Of a stretch of 63,445 bases of DNA, positions 61,687 through 63,445 are shown in pieces. The DNA is taken from assembly GCA_014377665.1 (NCBI GenBank), contig JACMPF010000208.1, forward strand, positions 1 through 63,445. Reading direction: 5' to 3'. The first letter of the stretch is position 1; each line of letters begins with the position of its first letter. Position numbers and translations under genes: made by a program. The stretch comes from Pedobacter sp. GTDB lineage: Bacteria; Bacteroidota; Bacteroidia; Sphingobacteriales; Sphingobacteriaceae. The notes beneath the pieces were generated by a model. It was given only the letters and a program-made list of their open reading frames with translations. It was not told the DNA's origin and made no database searches.

Positions 61687-61722
61687 TTCTGACATTTCCC
61701 ATTCATTTAATTGTAAAATTCG

Positions 61723-61730
61723 TATGTTTG
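61723..61730 (+). promoter_or_regulatory. Promoter -7 element of gmd
   Basis: TATGTTTG matches TAnnTTTG and lies 26 bases before the gmd ATG at 61757. A TTG further upstream (61711) is too close to be a standard -33. Confidence 0.5.
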
Positions 61731-61756
61731 CGGCCATAGATTTTTAATCATACCAA

Positions 61757-62893
61757 ATGAAAGTTGCATTAATAACTGGCGTTACCGGGCAAGATGGGGC
61801 TTATTTAGCTGAGTTTTTATTGAAAAAAGGTTATTTTGTTCATGGTTTGAAAAGACGCTCCTCACTTTTCAATACCGATCGGATCGATCACCTTTATCAG
61901 GATCAGCATGAGAATGGTGTGAATTTTAAACTCCATTTTGGAGACCTGACCGACTCAACTAATCTGATCCGTATTATTCAGGAAACTCAGCCAGACGAAA
62001 TTTATAATCTTGCCGCGATGAGCCATGTGCAGGTAAGTTTTGAAATGCCAGAATATACTGCGAATGCTGATGGAATCGGTACACTAAGATTATTGGAAGC
62101 CTTAAGAATATTAGGTTTAGAGAAAAAGACCAGAATTTACCAGGCTTCGACTTCAGAACTCTACGGACTGGTACAGGAGGTTCCACAAAGTGAAACTACT
62201 CCTTTTTATCCTCGATCACCCTACGCTGTTGCTAAAATGTATGCCTATTGGATCACTGTGAATTATCGCGAGGCTTACGGTATGTTTGCGTGTAATGGTA
62301 TTTTATTTAATCATGAGAGTCCATTAAGAGGGGAAACATTTGTTACAAGAAAGATCACTCGTGCAGCTTGTAAGATTGTTTTGGGTTTACAAAATTGCCT
62401 TTATTTGGGAAATCTTTCCGCACAGCGGGATTGGGGACATGCGAAGGATTACATTGAAGCGATGTGGCTGATCTTGCAGCAAGATGTACCTGAAGACTTT
62501 GTAATTGCTACGGGCGTTACGACGACAGTGCGCGAATTTGTGAAGATGAGTTTTTCGTTGTTAGGTATCGAAGTAGAATTTAGTGGCAAAGACCAGTATG
62601 AGCGCGGTGTGATTATAGATGTAGATCAGGAACTTGTTTTGAGTTTGGGTCTCAACGATAAACATTTGAAACCTGGTACTGTAGTGGTTCAGGTAGACGA
62701 GAAATATTTTCGTCCGACGGAAGTGGAATTACTTTTAGGAGATCCTACTAAGGCAAATACTAAACTTGGCTGGATACCAAAATATGATTTAGCTGCGTTA
62801 GTTCAGGATATGGTAACTGCAGATTTGAATTTGATGAAGAAGGATGAGCATCTAAAGTTAAGTGGTTTTAAAACACTCAATTATTTTGAATAA
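61757..62893 (+). CDS. gmd: GDP-mannose 4,6-dehydratase
   Basis: SDR-fold enzyme converting GDP-D-mannose to GDP-4-keto-6-deoxy-D-mannose, the precursor of GDP-L-fucose, GDP-colitose, GDP-D-rhamnose and related sugars; 378 residues, normal length. Signatures are [56 protein letters not shown], the [15 protein letters not shown] catalytic Tyr-Lys stretch, [16 protein letters not shown], and [14 protein letters not shown]. The next gene is a Wza-like export protein, so the sugar probably feeds an exopolysaccharide. No fcl (GDP-fucose synthase) is visible in the window. Confidence 0.98.
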   Translation: MKVALITGVTGQDGAYLAEFLLKKGYFVHGLKRRSSLFNTDRIDHLYQDQHENGVNFKLHFGDLTDSTNLIRIIQETQPDEIYNLAAMSHVQVSFEMPEYTANADGIGTLRLLEALRILGLEKKTRIYQASTSELYGLVQEVPQSETTPFYPRSPYAVAKMYAYWITVNYREAYGMFACNGILFNHESPLRGETFVTRKITRAACKIVLGLQNCLYLGNLSAQRDWGHAKDYIEAMWLILQQDVPEDFVIATGVTTTVREFVKMSFSLLGIEVEFSGKDQYERGVIIDVDQELVLSLGLNDKHLKPGTVVVQVDEKYFRPTEVELLLGDPTKANTKLGWIPKYDLAALVQDMVTADLNLMKKDEHLKLSGFKTLNYFE

Positions 62894-62915
62894 CTTTATG
62901 CCTCTAAACCTTCTT

Positions 62916-63445
62916 ATGAAACTTAAAAAAGCATTAACAGGCTTTCTGTTTTTTATTTTCCTTTTGTCTACTCAGGTTGCATTTTCTCAAACCAATTACG
63001 CAGATGTTAAGGTTGATGAACTTTCTGATGCTAAAATCAGAGAAATGATGCAACGTGCTGAATCTGTTGGCTATAATGATGCTCAGTTGGAGCAGATGGC
63101 TGCGGCTCAAGGGATGAAGCCTGAAGAAATAACTAAATTGAGAGCGAGGGTAGCGAAAATCAGGTCTGGATCAGGAACAATTAACTCTAAGGATACTGAA
63201 GTGCAATCAAATGGTAGAACTTCGGCTGCGAGAAATATACAAAGGGATTCGACTATTAAGGTTGATGTTCTGGGCGATTTGAGACCCAAGATATTTGGGT
63301 CGGAACTTTTCTCTAAAGGTAACCTTTCGTTTGAGCCTAATCTTAGAATGGCAACGCCAAGAGGATATATAATTGGCCCTGATGATCAGCTTCTAATTGA
63401 CTTAAGTGGTGATAATGATGTTAATTATGACTTGAAGGTTAGTCC
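62916..63445 (+). CDS. SLBB-domain polysaccharide export protein (Wza-like), 3' end outside window
   Basis: Partial gene running off the right edge, with 176 codons visible. ATG at 62916 gives a signal peptide MKLKKALTGFLFFIFLLST ending before QTNY; an upstream in-frame ATG exists at 62898. A helical N-terminal module (about 35-85) has SDAKIREMMQRAESVGYND and MAAAQGMKPEEI. It is followed by DLRPKIFGSELFSK, FEPNLRMATPRGYIIGPDDQLLIDLSG, the start of a polysaccharide export (Poly_export/SLBB) domain as in Bacteroidota Wza-like outer-membrane exporters. With gmd it opens an exopolysaccharide locus. Confidence 0.85.
   Translation, partial: MKLKKALTGFLFFIFLLSTQVAFSQTNYADVKVDELSDAKIREMMQRAESVGYNDAQLEQMAAAQGMKPEEITKLRARVAKIRSGSGTINSKDTEVQSNGRTSAARNIQRDSTIKVDVLGDLRPKIFGSELFSKGNLSFEPNLRMATPRGYIIGPDDQLLIDLSGDNDVNYDLKVS

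Noticed and set aside
1..63445. CRISPR array, tRNA, rRNA, transposase, integrase or phage genes
   Set aside because: No regularly spaced direct repeats with spacers, no cloverleaf or rRNA-like sequence, and no recombinase motifs were recognised on reading.

Overview
The window looks like a chromosomal segment of a Bacteroidota bacterium, most likely family Sphingobacteriaceae (Pedobacter-like). The evidence is the complex I to DedA to pyrophosphatase order, a type IX secretion pair (gldJ/porV), Bacteroidota-specific families (DUF4159, DUF4834, DUF2480, DUF3108, DUF3109, DUF6427), moderately AT-rich DNA, few Shine-Dalgarno-like sites, and several TAnnTTTG promoter -7 elements. No rRNA, tRNA, CRISPR array, insertion sequence or prophage was recognised. 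Assignments come from reading the sequence; no database search was run.

Layout. 1-9059: the 3' part of nuoL, then nuoM, nuoN, a DedA protein, ppa, a CNNM/CBS protein, rsmE, a DUF4159 protein and a biotinyl-carrier protein. They end at a long bidirectional hairpin. 9114-12586: gldJ and porV diverge from one promoter region, followed by ispF. 12649-14948: a minus-strand stress-type group (pirin, YceI, Crp/Fnr regulator, FeoB-associated small protein). 14999-20899: an amidoligase cluster. Five tightly packed minus-strand genes encode an esterase, a canonical ATP-grasp, a GCS2 carboxylate-amine ligase, a class I glutamine amidotransferase and a circularly permuted ATP-grasp, and a second esterase is divergent. 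This is the best candidate for an undescribed system and should make or modify a peptide-like amide metabolite. 21298-24560: typA, an SDR reductase and a PfpI-like protein.

24655-32742: a glycan assembly cluster (three glycosyltransferases, four SAM methyltransferases, a flippase) built around the wreck of a tricorn-type S41 protease gene (26813-27660). 32761-49669: mainly housekeeping and envelope genes (DinB, YjjG, upp, uvrB, DUF4834, YwbE, YfhO, metallophosphoesterase, glycosyltransferase, DUF6427, coaX, an outer membrane protein, lptC, a PpiD-like chaperone, and DUF2480, DUF3108 and DUF3109 proteins).

49777-58432: an eight-gene L-fucose operon. It encodes a secreted GH29 fucosidase, FucP, a mutarotase and all enzymes of a non-phosphorylating route (fucose dehydrogenase, fuconolactonase, UxaA-type fuconate dehydratase, ketodeoxyfuconate dehydrogenase, fumarylacetoacetase-type hydrolase), with pyruvate and lactate as expected products. 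The fucose dehydrogenase has Asn in place of the catalytic Lys of its YxxxK motif. After an aminopeptidase P gene comes about 540 bp without a recognisable gene, holding an 11-bp tandem repeat inside a nested inverted repeat. A zinc-ribbon microprotein and an outer membrane protein follow. gmd and the start of a Wza-like SLBB export protein open an exopolysaccharide locus that runs off the right edge.
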